Part shown: positions 45,121 to 56,959 of the stretch, one piece after another
How positions within the stretch are numbered: the stretch's first letter is position 1
How the letters are laid out: the number at the start of each line of letters is the position of its first letter
Origin: Lonicera japonica
Lineage: Eukaryota > Streptophyta > Magnoliopsida > Dipsacales > Caprifoliaceae
Direction of reading: 5' to 3'
DNA: 64,000 nt
Assembly (NCBI GenBank): GCA_021464415.1
Contig: CM038465.1
Span: forward strand, 20,801,839 to 20,865,838
Notes under the pieces: generated by a model
The model's database searches: none
What the model was told of the DNA's origin: nothing
The model's input: only the letters and a program-made list of their open reading frames with translations
Position numbers and translations under genes: made by a program

Positions 45121-45900
45121 CATTTTTAATTATTCTCAACTAAAACAAATTGATTGGACCTAATTATATTGACTAAAAAAGGGAACTTGAACATTGTGCT
45201 TACTGTTAAAGAGTACAAGTTTGTGCTCATTGAGTCTTGTCCGGCAAAACCTAGTAAGGGTGAGGAAACCCAGGCTTGCCAGAGGTGGAAAAACGCTGAT
45301 GAGATGCGTGGTTTTACATTCTGGCATTTTTGTCAAATGTGCTACAACATTAGCATTAGTCTTTTGCCACCGCCTACGATATAATGCTGAACCTCAAAGT
45401 TATTTTTGGGGATCAGAATCATGCCGCAAGGTAGGTTTCGATGAAATGTCTCATGAACATGACTATTGCTGAAGGAACCCAAGTTAAAGATCTTGTTTTG
45501 AAGATGATCGGTCTTCTGAATGAACTAAGAGATCTTTGGAGTTGAAATCAATGGGGAAACTCAGGTCGATATCATTCTCCAGTCGCTGCTAGATTTATTT
45601 AAGAGATTCTGATAAAATTACAACATGAATAAGCTTTATTCATTGTTGGAACTTCTTAAAGAATTCCAAGCAGTTGAGGAACTCATTGATAAGCTGGATA
45701 GTACTCTAGTGGCTGAGAAAGCTTCAACTTCTATGCCCAAAAGCAAGAAAGGAAGAAGAAGAATGCATAAGCTGCAATCCCACAAGGAGCAGTGCGTGCA
45801 ACAGAGTGAAAAAGCCTATGGGCCAGTGTTTTCACTGTTAGTAGAAAGTGCATTTGAAGAAAGATTGTCCCAGTTTCCTAAACCATTATAACAACATATT
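45121..45900 (+). pseudogene. Gag of the copia element, fragmented
   Basis: The most convincing part is 45625-45780: MNKLYSLLELLKEFQAVEEL, then a basic segment KSKKGRRRMHKLQSHKEQ, in the order expected for a copia Gag (UBN2-type) C-terminus. Upstream, KMIGLLNELRDLW occurs in another frame. A knuckle-like HLKKDCPSF follows at about 45850. Multiple frame changes are present. Confidence 0.7.
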
Positions 45901-46380
45901 TAAATTTCATTTATTTGTTGTTGTATCTTGTTTAGTGGTCCGATCTACCAGTACCTGGTGTGTAGATTCGGGAGCCACTAATCATGTCTGCAATACTTTG
46001 CAGGGGTTCCAGGAAACCAGACAACTTAAAAATAAAATAAATTTACATATGGGCAGCTACGAATGTGGCAACAGTTGCAGTAGAAGATATTTATCTTCAG
46101 TATAGTCAGAATATGATATTAATGATTAAGGAATGTCTATATGTATCTTCCATTAGAAGGAATTTAATTTCTATTTCTAGACTGGTTGAGGACAAACATT
46201 TTGTTTATTTTAATGATAAATCAGTTATCATTAGAAAAAATAAATAGTTTGTTTGTTCTGGTACATTAGTGATTGATCTTTACATTAATAATCATGACTT
46301 ATTAGTACTACAACTAAATGAATTGAATAGCATTAATAGTATACCAATTAAGAGAAAGGAACTTTCAAAAATGAACCAAA
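45901..46380 (+). pseudogene. Protease region of the copia element
   Basis: Contains the copia aspartic protease motif STWCVDSGATNHVCNTLQGF (active Asp-Ser-Gly) at about 45952. It is followed in another frame by LMIKECLYVSSIRRNLISIS, the usual segment before the integrase. Confidence 0.8.
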
Positions 46381-46949
46381 AGTATTTTTGACACTTACGC
46401 CTTGGTCATATTAATCTAAAAAAATTCAAAAACTGGTCGAAAATGAACCACTAGGTTCATTGGAAGTGAAGGCACTTCCAGTTTATGAATCCTGTTTAGA
46501 AGGTAAAATGACTAAGAGATCATTCTCGGCAAAAGGCAATAATGCTAAAGAACAATTAAAACGGGTTCACTCTGATTTGTATGGTCACATGAATTTCCAG
46601 ACTAGAGGAGGCTTTGAGTATTTTATCACATTTGTAGATGATTATTTAAAGTATAGATACATTTAGTCAATGCGACGTAAGTTTGAAGTCTTTGAGAAAT
46701 TCAAAGAATTCAAGCCAGAAACGGAGAAACGTCTAGAAAAATGTATCAAATTACTACGATCAGATCGTGGTGGTGAATACCGCTTAGGAAAGTTCAAGGA
46801 ATACTTATTAGAGAATGGGATTACATCTCAGTTGTCTGCACCGAGGATGCCACAGCATGATGGTGTAGCAGAAAGATGGAATAAGACTCTTATAGAAATG
46901 GTAAGATCTATGATGAGTTATTCAGACCTACCTGATTCATTTTGGGGAT
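46381..46949 (+). pseudogene. Integrase of the copia element, cut by Athila
   Basis: The pre-integrase zinc region (LRLGHINLKK) is frame-broken. The core has VHSDLYGHMNFQTRGG (first Asp), LRSDRGGEY (second Asp) and DGVAERWNKT (Glu). A stop lies at about 46664. The sequence ends at LPDSFWG, and the Athila LTR starts at 46950. The remainder of the integrase, roughly 200 codons before the RT linker, is not found on the other side at 62345. Confidence 0.85.
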
Positions 46950-48282
46950 TGATGGGTGTCGAATCCAACAAAAATAATTCCTACTCAAATTTAAATTAAA
47001 TTGTGTATAGTGGAGAGCAGGGTCGAATTCGCAGAGACTGGTTAGACTTAATTCTTCAAATAATAAAAGAAATGGGGTTTTGGAATTTTGTAATTTAAAA
47101 CAAATTAATTGAAAGCAGTTAAAAAGAGAAATCAATATTTATGAATGAACTAGCCCAAGGTATATTCTCAGAATTGATTCATTGAATTGATCATCGATGC
47201 AAAAATAAATCTTTTATCCTTTGCTAAATTGGTTATAGTCATTGATACGATCTAATAACCAATCTCTCCTTACTTTGTCGATAATCAAGGTACGACCGTT
47301 AATTACTTATCTAATCGATAAACAACCCTAGAAAAGCTCATAGGATTTAATTTACCAACATCATTAATAACTAGAGAGACCCAATTCTAATCAGTGGATA
47401 CAAAAGCAGGATCCATTTAAATTAGATTATATATCCCCACAACATAAACCTTGTCTATGTTATTTTACCACTAATATTAGAACACCTAAACAATTACGGA
47501 TTTAGATTTTCTAATTGGCAATATGTTGTTTCATCAATCAAGACAACGTGCACTTTGTATTAATTAATCAACAATAATATAATGAAACATAGAAGATATA
47601 TAAATAGCAGAGAATAAAAGAGTAATAGAAATTAATTAGATCTCACAATTCTTGAAGAATCAAAACCTTGAATAACCTTGAACTAGAATAGTAGCTTAGC
47701 AATCCATGGAGCAAAGAAAGTCTTCTAACTTGGAGGAAGGAGAAGGAAAATAATATATTGTTGTGTTCTCTCTACTCCTAACCCTTACCTAATATTTATA
47801 GGCCTAAAAGAAGAGGCACAATAAAACTCTAATTCCTACTAAAAATAAGAGTCCTAAAAGAAAGCAACTAAATATTGTTTCCTAATTAAAATAAAAAACC
47901 TACTAAGGAAAGAAATAAGATACCAAAACAATTACAAAAACTAATTAAGTTATTCTGCCAACTGGGAGAACACGCTAGAAAATAGAATTAAATTTCGGAA
48001 TCAGAGCGCGCCCACGGCTAAACAAAACAGCATTTATGTCTTTTGGACACAGTTCTCAGCTTTGGCGTGCCCGCGCTTTACGCGATTACTTCTTCTGGTT
48101 TCTTCACTTTTTTCAACTTAGCTTCTTTCATCTTAAACTTGGGCTTTTAGCTCATTTATCTTTATATCCATCATCTTTCCTGCACAAACACAATATGCAA
48201 TTAATATCCGCAAATTAAGCATTTAAAACTAATAAATCATGGGAATATATCTCAAGATAAATAACAATTACGTGTCTTATCA
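46950..48282 (-). repeat. 3' LTR of the Athila element
   Basis: 1.33 kb with TG...CA ends (TGATGGGTGT to GTCTTATCA). A minus-strand TATA (CTATAAATATTAGG) lies at about 47790-47803. The adjacent GGGAT at 46945-46949 would be the left target duplication. The partner is lost. Confidence 0.9.
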
Positions 48283-48297
48283 AATTCCCCCACACTA
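48283..48297 (-). other. Polypurine tract of the Athila element
   Basis: On the minus strand it reads TAGTGTGGGGGAATT directly before the LTR start TGATAAGACACG. It is preceded by GAGGACAAGCATTG, as is usual in Athila. Confidence 0.88.
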
Positions 48298-49731
48298 AAG
48301 CAATGCTTGTCCTCAAGCATTCAAGAGCTCAAATTACTTTCATTACCACCCTTTCTTCTACCTTAAACCACTCCTCTACAACCCAAAACATCATGCCTTA
48401 AAGATTTAAATCTCAAAGTAACAAGAAATCAACAAAAAATAGAGTAAAATCCCACAAACCAACACAACCAATCAATTACCTTGATAATTTTCTCAAAATT
48501 CAAATGTGTTGGGACCTAATACTTTCGCAATTAATCTCTCAATACGCTCAAAGTGTTTAAGGTTTAAAGTGTATACTCTCAAGTCAAAACATAGAAGAAC
48601 CTTACCATAGGCTTGCTAATATATCACGTCGATACCACGATGATTCGAATGTAAAGTAAAGGTCTTTAAATTTGTTGTAACGGGGCTTCGGGCAAGGTGG
48701 GAGATAAAGGATATTTAGGCTATTTCATTGAAGGAACCACACAAACTTATTCTCAAAAGATCTTAGCTTGACTTAGACGCATCGCATATTCCTTCATTTG
48801 ACTTACTTTCTAAATAATCAAGACTACACCTCCTTCATTCACTTTCTTTTCTTCCTTGATCACAACCCATTGATATTGCTATTTACAACCCATTGATATT
48901 GCTTAGGCTTTTTTTTTTTTTATCTTTTTTTCTTCTTTTCTCTAATAATATTTTTTCTTTCTCTATTCAACACTCTTTTTTTTTGCATTTTATAATAATA
49001 TCAAGCCTTCACTGTCCACTTCCTTCAAAAACTTAGCAACTCAATTCTTCGATCTTCAAAATTTTCCATCCTTTCTAAAGTAACAAGCCGAGACTTCTTA
49101 TGAACAAGTCTATATATGTATATAGATTCCTTCAATGCAGGGTTCAAAAGAATGGGAAAATTAACCAAAAGGATTCTCAAGGCTTGTATTGTGGCTAATT
49201 AACAAATGAAAGGCTAAGGCTTAAAAATTGGCTCTTTAAGGGAATAATTCAAGGTAGGCTTTTTAGAAAGTTTTAAAATCGGCTTTACCTAAATGCCCTT
49301 ACTTTTAATGCATCCAAACCATAGGGCATTCCACATGCATAACAATGCAAGTTCTAGAAGAATCAACCATGCATGATAATCACAGAATCAAAGAAAATGA
49401 GCATGATATGATATAAGTGCTCCAAGGCTCAAAAGCTTACTGGGTAGGTAATATGTGTTAAATCCCACACATTCTCCATTCAATCAATAATCAAGAATAA
49501 CTAATCACTGCGTAGTGAATCAGAATTTAACTATTTATGCCAATCCCTTGTTTCCCTTAATTCATCTCAATAATGCATAATGATTCAGATCATATAGGCA
49601 AAGGCATCGATAGAATCTGGAATTTAAAAGAGAGAAAAATTTTAATTTTTTTTTTTTCTTGATGAAAATAAGAAATATATATAAAAAGTACAATAAGAGC
49701 CCTCCCCCACACTTAAAATATGCATAGTCCT
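48298..49731 (-). other. Athila 3' untranslated region with second G-tract
   Basis: About 1.4 kb without coding capacity between the envelope-like ORF and the polypurine tract. A second AAGTGTGGGGGAGGGC tract lies on the minus strand at about 49697-49712, preceded by GAGGACTATGCAT. Confidence 0.6.
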
Positions 49732-51025
49732 CTATGAATTAATCAAAAGCAATAAAAGAAGAGGGTTAGAGGACTCCCCTAGAGATAGAGTGTCATGGAG
49801 AAGGGGCGGAAGTCCCTCGTAGTCAAACAAGACTTGTAAGTACTTTTTTATTTGCGAAAGTTCATTCTCAATCCTTTGTAGCCCATCCTCAAACGACCCT
49901 TGTGATGTAGAAGGTTGATCCGCATGCTCAGATATCCTGTCCTCTACTTCGGCTTGAGACAATTCACGTTGAATCTGAGTGCTAATAGTCCCTGGTCCAT
50001 AGAAATAGTATTCACCTGCTTTCTTCCCAATTAAACCCATCACTTCCAAACAATGTAAGTCCAATGGTTTAATCTCACAAGCAACATGGAGGTTATTATT
50101 ATCAAGCTCAACCAAATTTTCATTAACGGCTAAGTGAGTAATCAAAGAACCTAAGATCAATGGCCGTTTGTTTGTCACTACATTAGCAAATTGGGAAGCT
50201 AGCCAACAAGCAAGATTCACCTTAATCTTGTTTTGCATGCACCATAAGAAATAAAATTCAACTTTAGATAATATTCCAGCCGAATCCTTCCTACCCGAGA
50301 AAGTAAATGCAAAGAACCAATGTATATATTTCAAAACAGGATCTCGAAGGAAGGAATCTTTTGATTTACTCGGGTCATAGGAAACCTTTGATGTTGACCT
50401 TGTTCTATACAATTTTATTGGCTCGAAATTCTTGCTAAAATCGCATGCACTATTCAAATATTCATCAGACTTAGCATATTCTTTGGTAATAAAAACCAAA
50501 GGTAATATTAAACTCAGTGATAGAGAGTTTAAATTCCTTCCTCATTAGCCTAAATTGTACTACACTAGGGCTATTGAGTGAAAAATCATCAGGCTTCTTG
50601 AACTCAAACGTGGTATAAAATTCTCTAACAAGTTCGATATAGGCGGGGATTTGAATAGAGAAATAATTTTGCCAACCTATATTCTCAATTAACTCAAAAA
50701 CCTTGGCTTCAATATTCAAGGCACTCATGGTGGGTTTATGAATATACTTACAGGGAATTATGGCCTTTGAACAAATACCCTTATACATGTCTCGTTCCTT
50801 CTTCGTTGTAAATCGCAAGTGACCATTCAAATCAGATTCAGAGGGTGGGAGAATAAACAATCCTTTACCAATTCTTGCCCTCTTATGCGCCGGCGGGGCT
50901 TTGGCGTTGGATTTAGGTTGAGCGGCCCTTTTCTTACCTGAAGGGGCGCTATGATATCCACTCTCCCTCATGTGTGCGAGTGAGAGACGAAGGTTCCAGC
51001 GGGGGAGTAGCGGGAATGGAGGCAC
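49732..51025 (-). pseudogene. Athila ORF-1 / envelope-like protein, frameshifted
   Basis: This ORF lies downstream of integrase, the position of the extra ORF in Athila. The first frame (51025-50471) has a basic N-terminus (GKKRAAQPKSNAKAPPAHKR), then SALNIEAKVFELIENIGWQN and LMRKEFKLSITEFNITFGFY. The second frame (50499-49732) has KYIHWFFAFTFSGRKDSAG and ANVVTNKRPLILGSLITHLA. This matches the plant-specific ATHILA ORF-1 family. I see no clear signal peptide or transmembrane segment, so a membrane role is not supported. The function is unknown. One frameshift near 50490 breaks it. Confidence 0.8.
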
Positions 51026-51171
51026 GTGACGGAGGCGGTGGTGGCTACGCGCTGGCGGCGACTGAGTGTGGGCGTGGGCGGCAACGGCTAGGGCTTAGTG
51101 AAGACAACGGAGAAGAAGTGAAGACCAGTGATGGGGGCGACGATGGCGACGACGGAGGGTGTGAGCTCTAA

Positions 51172-51506
51172 GGGCTTCTCTCTCTCTTTATCTTTGTTTG
51201 TTTGTTTGGGGATAAGAATGGATTTTATGCCCTCTTTATTTTTCATTAAGGGTTTTTTTAATTTTTTTTAAGAGAAAAGGGGTATTAAGGCGTTGGCACA
51301 TCCTATTTCAAAAGCTCTTATGCAGGGATATATTACTTTACTCTACTAGGCACGCCCAAGGCTTACGCAATATCCATTTCTGCCCAAAAGTTAAATAAAA
51401 AGCACAAAATAAAAAAAATAAGGAAAATAAATGCTAAATTAAAGAAAATTGGGCTGCCTCCCAAGAGCGCTTTTCTTTAACGTCTTTGGCTAGACGTTGC
51501 CATCAC
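51172..51506 (-). other. Spacer between integrase and ORF-1
   Basis: Non-coding. It includes a GGCGCGCCT-like tract (TAGGCACGCCCAAGGC near 51350) and purine- or AT-rich stretches. No gene is seen. Confidence 0.45.
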
Positions 51507-51773
51507 TTAATTAGCGTAAGTAGGACAGTCCAAACAGAGCTGATCAACATCATACACTTGAAATCCTTCATAAAAAGGTTTCAAACGATGTCCGTTGACT
51601 TTAAAAATTTTACCAGCGTCCAAGCTTTTTATTTCAACTGCACCATGAGGAAACACATTAGTAACAATAAAAGGTCCTAACCACCTAGAACGCAACTGGC
51701 TAGAAAATAATTTAAGCCTAGAATGATAAAGTAGAATTTTCTGGCCAATGGAAAAGTGTTTTCTCGAGATCAT
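51507..51773 (-). pseudogene. Integrase C-terminal domain (Athila)
   Basis: An open segment beginning [20 protein letters not shown], then [20 protein letters not shown] and [12 protein letters not shown]. This is the GPF-type SH3-like DNA-binding end of Athila integrase. A short frame break (51774-51868) separates it from the core. No chromodomain is present, as expected for Athila. Confidence 0.85.
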
Positions 51774-51868
51774 TTGATCATGGAAGGCTTTTGTCTTTTC
51801 TTTATAAGTTTTCGAGTTCTCATAGGCATTGTTACGAATTTCTTCCAGATCTTGTAGTTGTAATTCCT

Positions 51869-52526
51869 TTACTTACCCAACTCGTCTATTTCCATGTCAC
51901 AGTTCTTAACAACCCAATATGCTTTGTGCTCTAACTCCACTGGAAGGTGGCACAGTTTACCAAACACCAATCGGTAAGGGGACATTCCTATTGGAGTTTT
52001 GTAGGCTGTTCGATAAGCCCAAAGTGCATCATCAAGTCTTAGACTCCAATCCTTTCTATTCGGATTAACGGTCTTTTCAAGTATGGCTTTAATTTCTCTG
52101 TTGGAGACCTCAGCTTGTCCATTTGTTTGTGGGTGATAAGCAGTAGAGATACGGTGAGTAAGATTGTATTTTTTTAGTAAAGCTTCCACCACCCTATTAC
52201 AAACGTGAGTCCCACGATCACTAATGATAGCCCTTGGCGTTCCGAACCTAGAAAAAATATGAGATTTGACAAAATCTACAACCGCTTTAGCATCATCGGT
52301 ACGAGTAGCTTTAGCTTCCACCCACTTTGAAACATAATCCACAGCAAGAATAATGTAGAGATGATTATATGAAGACGGAAAAGGGCCCATGAAGTCAATA
52401 CCCCATACATCAAATATTTCACAAACAAGAATAGGGGTAAGTGGCAATTGGTCTCTATGCCCTATGTTTCCAGTTTTCTGGCATTGTTCGCAAGATTTGC
52501 AAAACATATATGCATCACGAAATAAA
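51869..52526 (-). pseudogene. Integrase catalytic core (Athila)
   Basis: Open from the T2 target site. [13 protein letters not shown] completes the zinc finger. The core has [10 protein letters not shown] (first Asp), [11 protein letters not shown] (second Asp) and [12 protein letters not shown] (Glu), all intact. It continues with [20 protein letters not shown] to a stop after IDELGK. The N-terminal zinc-finger half lies beyond T2 at 56960-57175, so insertion T2 disconnected the core. Confidence 0.9.
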
Positions 52527-52531
52527 GTAGG

Positions 52532-53305
52532 TGACGCAAACTCGGATCGTCTTTCCTAGCCAGGCTAATGGATCCTCAACCCTTGAACTACAAACGTAGC
52601 AAGAACCTTGGAATACGTCGAAAGGATGGAAGATGGAACCTCAACCCAACGCTTAAAGAAGCGCGAACCTCGGTATAATGAATGACGCCACAATCTAGTG
52701 TGATTGCTAGACTGATAAGTCAAGAACAATTGAATTTACTCAATTCAACATGTTCAACATGCTCTTAAAGAACACAAAGAGAAAGCTCTCAATTTAATTA
52801 ATCATCATAACTTATTTAATAAAACAATAATGTGCCTCCTTTAAATAGGAGAAACAAAACTAGAATCCTAATTCAAAAAGGAAACTAATTCCTACTTAGA
52901 AAAGGAAAATAATAACTCCTAGAATATTCCTAATGCAATAAGGAAATTAATAATAAATAATAAGGAAAATATTCAAAAAGGAAACTACTAATTCTAATTC
53001 CTAATTGAATAATGAGACTCAAGAAGCCCTATTAATTTAAAAACAATTTAAATTAATATCTTCTAGATTATTCCAATGGGACTCCTTGCCGTTTTAACCT
53101 CTTGAACTTCCACGCCCAGTCCTTAGGAACTCCATTAAATGTATGATTATCATTTAAGCTCCTTGCTTCAAGCATGTGAAATTCTATAAAATTCCATTTG
53201 AATTTCCATGCTCTATCCTTGTGATTCATCATGTGCGAATCATCATTTAGAATGCCACAAACCACCATGGTTGAATAGAAATTGAAGCTAGACCGGATCA
53301 TATCA
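52532..53305 (-). repeat. 3' LTR of T2
   Basis: 774 bp, TGACGCAAAC to GGATCATATCA. On the minus strand its U3 encodes the last 79 residues of the T2 protein. A palindromic CTCCTATTTAAAGGAGGC lies at about 52836-52853 as the likely promoter. Confidence 0.95.
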
Positions 53306-55146
53306 TACCCCTCTTCTTCAAGAAGATTCGTCCTCGAATCTTTGCTAAGCTTTGTTTGATTCAACCCACATCTTCCAATTTGCAGCTTGGCCTTCTTTGA
53401 CAAACGGAATTCATCGAACTTGAGGCTATGCTTCAACTCGATCATCTTTAGTTCATTGAAGAAACTTCCCGGCTGATAATTCGGATGGAAATCATACTTG
53501 TCCACACCAATGAAGTCTACATGCTCCACTTCATCAACTTCCAACTTCGGTTCTTTGGCTAGAATCTCTTCTCTTCCCTTTGCAAAGATCCTCCTCGCTT
53601 CCATGGCTGCCTTGGAAATTCCTTGATCTCCTCCGTAACTAATCTCCATATTTCTTTCACTCTCTATGGCTGCCATGCTATTCAACTCCCCCGCTAAATT
53701 CGGCTTACCTACAACACTCTCATAAAAGCAAAGAAACATAGTCTCATTCGTGCCAAGAGTGCACTTCTTGAGGTTAGCGATTAGCGCATCAAAATTCATC
53801 ATAAGCAATTGACTAATCGATATGTAACAATTCAAACTACTATTGTTACATGACAATGTGATATTCCAATGATCAAAGTCTTTCAAAACAATTTTTCCCA
53901 AGAATGGCTCAAAATTTTGATTATTTAAACTCACAAAAGCATTATTCAAATTCACAGAGTTAGTTACCCATTCAAACAATCCACGCTCAGTTTTGAATCC
54001 CATAAGCTTCTTTGGGCAACAACTTTCCAATTCAAGTTCATCAACACCTTGCTTTAAAGCTTGCTGTCTATGTTCCAACTCAACTTTTCCTTGGTGTTGA
54101 TCTCCAACGCCCTGCAAATAAGACACAATAGATATAGGCAAAACGGGATTAAAATTGTTAGTATTTGAAAATTCTTCCTCCGATTCACTCTTTTTTTCCT
54201 TAATCTCCCTCACTTCACTCAAGTCTTTTTTAAACTCATTCTCACTAGAGATCACTGAATTTTCTTTTTCTTTCTCTTTTACCTCAGCCTCTCTCTTTTC
54301 ATTACTCTCTTTTATTTTTCTCTCTCCTTCTTTCTTTTCATCTTCGCTCTCTTTCCTTTCCACTCCTTCACCATTTTTCTCTTGTTTTCGCGCACTCTCT
54401 CTCTTTTGATCACTCTCCTTTTGTAACTTCATTTGATCTTCATGAGCTTGCTTTGGTGGCAATGGAACAAGAGTAACGGTTCTCTCATTCATCTTGAAAG
54501 AGTATTTATTGGAAACGCCATTGTAATTGGCTTGCCTATCAAGTTGCCATTGTCGACCCAAAATCATGTGGCCGGCTTGCATTGGAACCACATCGCATAA
54601 AACTTCATCCTTGTACTTCCCAATGCTAAGAGAAATAAGTACTTGTTCGTTCACCCTTATCACTCCATTATCATTCAGCCATTGCAACTTATAAGGACAC
54701 GGGTGCTTGAAAGTGGGCAGTTTCAACTTCTCAATCATTGTTGTGCTAGCAAAGTTTGAGTAAACTCCCCCATCAATTATCAAACTACACACCTTCTCTT
54801 GCACGAGGCATCTAGTTCGAAATATATTTGCTCGCACGCTTGGGTCACCACATTCAGCTAGCAACTCACCTTCTACGGCTTGTTCCTCAATTTGGTTTAG
54901 CACAAAACTTCCCCTCCTCTTAAACTGCTCATAAGTTTTGGTAAACAATTCGTTAAACTTAGAACAACCCTCTTCATCAAACAAGGAAGCCTTTTTCGTG
55001 GTACTACTGAAATTTTGTTTTATCCTTTCCCTATTAGGAGCTTCACTTAATCGCATGCGCCGTCTAATTTCTAGATTTTTTACTTGCGCACTATCCCTTT
55101 TAAACTCCTCATCACGCCAACTTTGCTCAAAATTAAAATAAGACAT
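53068..55146 (-). CDS. T2 protein, 692 aa, protease-like and DFIGVDK-type
   Basis: Intact. I choose Met at 55146 (MSYFNFEQSWRDEEFKRDSA); the upstream frame is leader. Residues 1-90 are charged and Arg-rich. Residues 100-235 are retropepsin-like: CSLIIDGGVYSNFAS with the active Asp at 125 in an Asp-Gly-Gly motif, as known from Ty3/gypsy relatives, and GHMILGRQW at 192-200. Residues 236-325 are a Lys/Glu-rich probable coiled coil. Residues 539-581 hold the block shared with T1 (EHVDFIGVDKYDFHPNYQ, then KFDEFR). Residues 614-692 are encoded inside the 3' LTR. I see no capsid core or zinc knuckle. Whether the protease is active is unknown. It probably travels using proteins of other elements. Confidence 0.82.
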   Translation of the reverse strand: MSYFNFEQSWRDEEFKRDSAQVKNLEIRRRMRLSEAPNRERIKQNFSSTTKKASLFDEEGCSKFNELFTKTYEQFKRRGSFVLNQIEEQAVEGELLAECGDPSVRANIFRTRCLVQEKVCSLIIDGGVYSNFASTTMIEKLKLPTFKHPCPYKLQWLNDNGVIRVNEQVLISLSIGKYKDEVLCDVVPMQAGHMILGRQWQLDRQANYNGVSNKYSFKMNERTVTLVPLPPKQAHEDQMKLQKESDQKRESARKQEKNGEGVERKESEDEKKEGERKIKESNEKREAEVKEKEKENSVISSENEFKKDLSEVREIKEKKSESEEEFSNTNNFNPVLPISIVSYLQGVGDQHQGKVELEHRQQALKQGVDELELESCCPKKLMGFKTERGLFEWVTNSVNLNNAFVSLNNQNFEPFLGKIVLKDFDHWNITLSCNNSSLNCYISISQLLMMNFDALIANLKKCTLGTNETMFLCFYESVVGKPNLAGELNSMAAIESERNMEISYGGDQGISKAAMEARRIFAKGREEILAKEPKLEVDEVEHVDFIGVDKYDFHPNYQPGSFFNELKMIELKHSLKFDEFRLSKKAKLQIGRCGLNQTKLSKDSRTNLLEEEGYDMIRSSFNFYSTMVVCGILNDDSHMMNHKDRAWKFKWNFIEFHMLEARSLNDNHTFNGVPKDWAWKFKRLKRQGVPLE

Positions 55147-56180
55147 TCTTGCGCTGCCAAAATAAGGATTAGTACAAATAAAGAAATAAAATTTCCTCAC
55201 GCACTCCCTTACGTGTATCACTCAAGTATCACACATTTTTTTTTCTCTCGTGTTTGTCACTCAAGTAATAATAAACCTCACAATTTTTCTCCTTGGAACT
55301 TTTAAAACAAGTTGAACAATATGAATATATCGCAAGCCCCCAACAACCAATCGCACACCCAACAATTAGATTTAGCGCCTTCACAATGATTAACTAAGGA
55401 CTCAAGAAACCAAATTCTAGCAATATTAATGAGCCAAACGAATTTCTAGAATTGCTAGAATATTGCAAGCAGAATTTCAAAGACAAACGAGCAATAAGTC
55501 CTAGTTTATAAAGCAATTCAAAGTTCCTATGGAGATCTAGAATTCCCAACACAATCCAATTTAAGAACGTATCTCCAATTAGAATCCCCCCAACTAGAAT
55601 AAATATGCAACAAGGATCAACAAACCCAAACGATTGATTATGATTCGAAATTTTCTAGGGTTCAATGGGAATCTTCAATTTCAATAATAGCGCAAGAGTT
55701 CATAGCAATCAAAACCCTATTCCATAAAGCATAAAAAAAACTAGGGTTCTCGTTTCAACGATTCAACTTTCGTGTATTTTAATTCTAAACAACTCACCCT
55801 AAACAGAATAATCAATTTTTTTTTCATGCAATTTCGAAATTAATTTTTTTTTTTTTTTTTTTTTTTCAGAAATCACTGTTCATGCGATACTATTCACGCG
55901 GCACTGTTCATCGAGTACTGTTCACGCAACTGTTCATCGTACTGTTCACGCAACTGTTCACAGCACTATTCATCGTTACTGTTCACGCGTACTGTTCACG
56001 GTTACTGTTCATCCGAATAATTTTTTTATTTTTTTTTCAGAATCTATAAACCCTAACACAATTTTTTTGGAATAAGATTAACAAGAATGAAGGCCTAGGG
56101 TTTCAAGAATCTACTAAGAAATTGAAAGAACAAGAAACTAAGATAGAAAACCTGGATAAAAAAGTCTCCTCTGATACCAA
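55147..56180 (-). other. T2 leader with CTGTTCA repeats and primer site
   Basis: A 1-kb leader. The primer site is at 56168-56179. At about 55868-56010 some eleven copies of ACTGTTCA, spaced 10-16 bp, follow a 25-base T run. No gene is seen on either strand. Confidence 0.75.
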
Positions 56181-56954
56181 TGACGCGAACTCGGATCGTC
56201 TTTCCTAGCCAGGCTAATGGATCCTCAACCCTTGAACTACAAACGTAGCAAGAACCTTGGAATACGTCGAAAGGATGGAAGATGGAACCTCAACCCAACG
56301 CTTAAAGAAGCGCGAACCTCGGTATAATGAATGACGCCACAATCTAGTGTGATTGCTAGATTGATAAGTCAAGAACAATTGAATTTACTCAATTCAACAT
56401 GTTCAACATGCTCTTAAAGAACACAAAGAGAAAGCTCTCAATTTAATTAATCATCATAACTTATTTAATAAAACAATAATGTGCCTCCTTTAAATAGGAG
56501 AAACAAAACTAGAATCCTAATTCAAAAAGGAAACTAATTCCTACTTAGAAAAGGAAAATAATAACTCCTAGAATATTCCTAATGCAATAAGGAAATTAAT
56601 AATAAATAATAAGGAAAATATTCAAAAAGGAAACTACTAATTCTAATTCCTAATTGAATAATGAGACTCAAGAAGCCCTATTAATTTAAAAACAATTTAA
56701 ATTAATATCTTCTAGATTATTCCAATGGGACTCCTTGCCGTTTTAACCTCTTGAACTTCCACGCCCAGTCCTTAGGAACTCCATTAAATGTATGATTATC
56801 ATTTAAGCTCCTTGCTTCAAGCATGTGAAATTCTATAAAATTCCATTTGAATTTCCATGCTCTATCCTTGTGATTCATCATGTGCGGATCATCATTTAGA
56901 ATGCCACAAACCACCATGGTTGAATAGAAATTGAAGCTAGACCGGATCATATCA
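56181..56954 (-). repeat. 5' LTR of T2
   Basis: 774 bp, nearly identical to 52532-53305 and starting TGACGCGAAC. The U3 coding stretch is preserved here too (56954-56717), reading through from the interrupted Athila integrase. Confidence 0.95.
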
Positions 56955-56959
56955 GTAGG

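Larger units (their letters stand above)
52532..56954 (-). mobile_element. Compact non-autonomous LTR element T2
   Basis: 4.42 kb flanked by perfect duplications GTAGG (52527-52531 and 56955-56959). The two 774-bp LTRs differ at three positions that I could find, all transitions, so insertion is recent. The primer site at 56168-56179 reads TGGTATCAGAGG on the minus strand. The polypurine tract (GAAGAAGAGGGGTA) is next to the left LTR. A single intact ORF of 692 codons lacks RT, RNase H and integrase. Its closest relatives here are T1 and the solo LTRs at 22943 and 61276. Confidence 0.95.

Noticed and set aside
54155..54409. Serine/phenylalanine-rich plus-strand frame
   Set aside because: It is the complement of the Lys/Glu-rich coiled-coil of the T2 protein.
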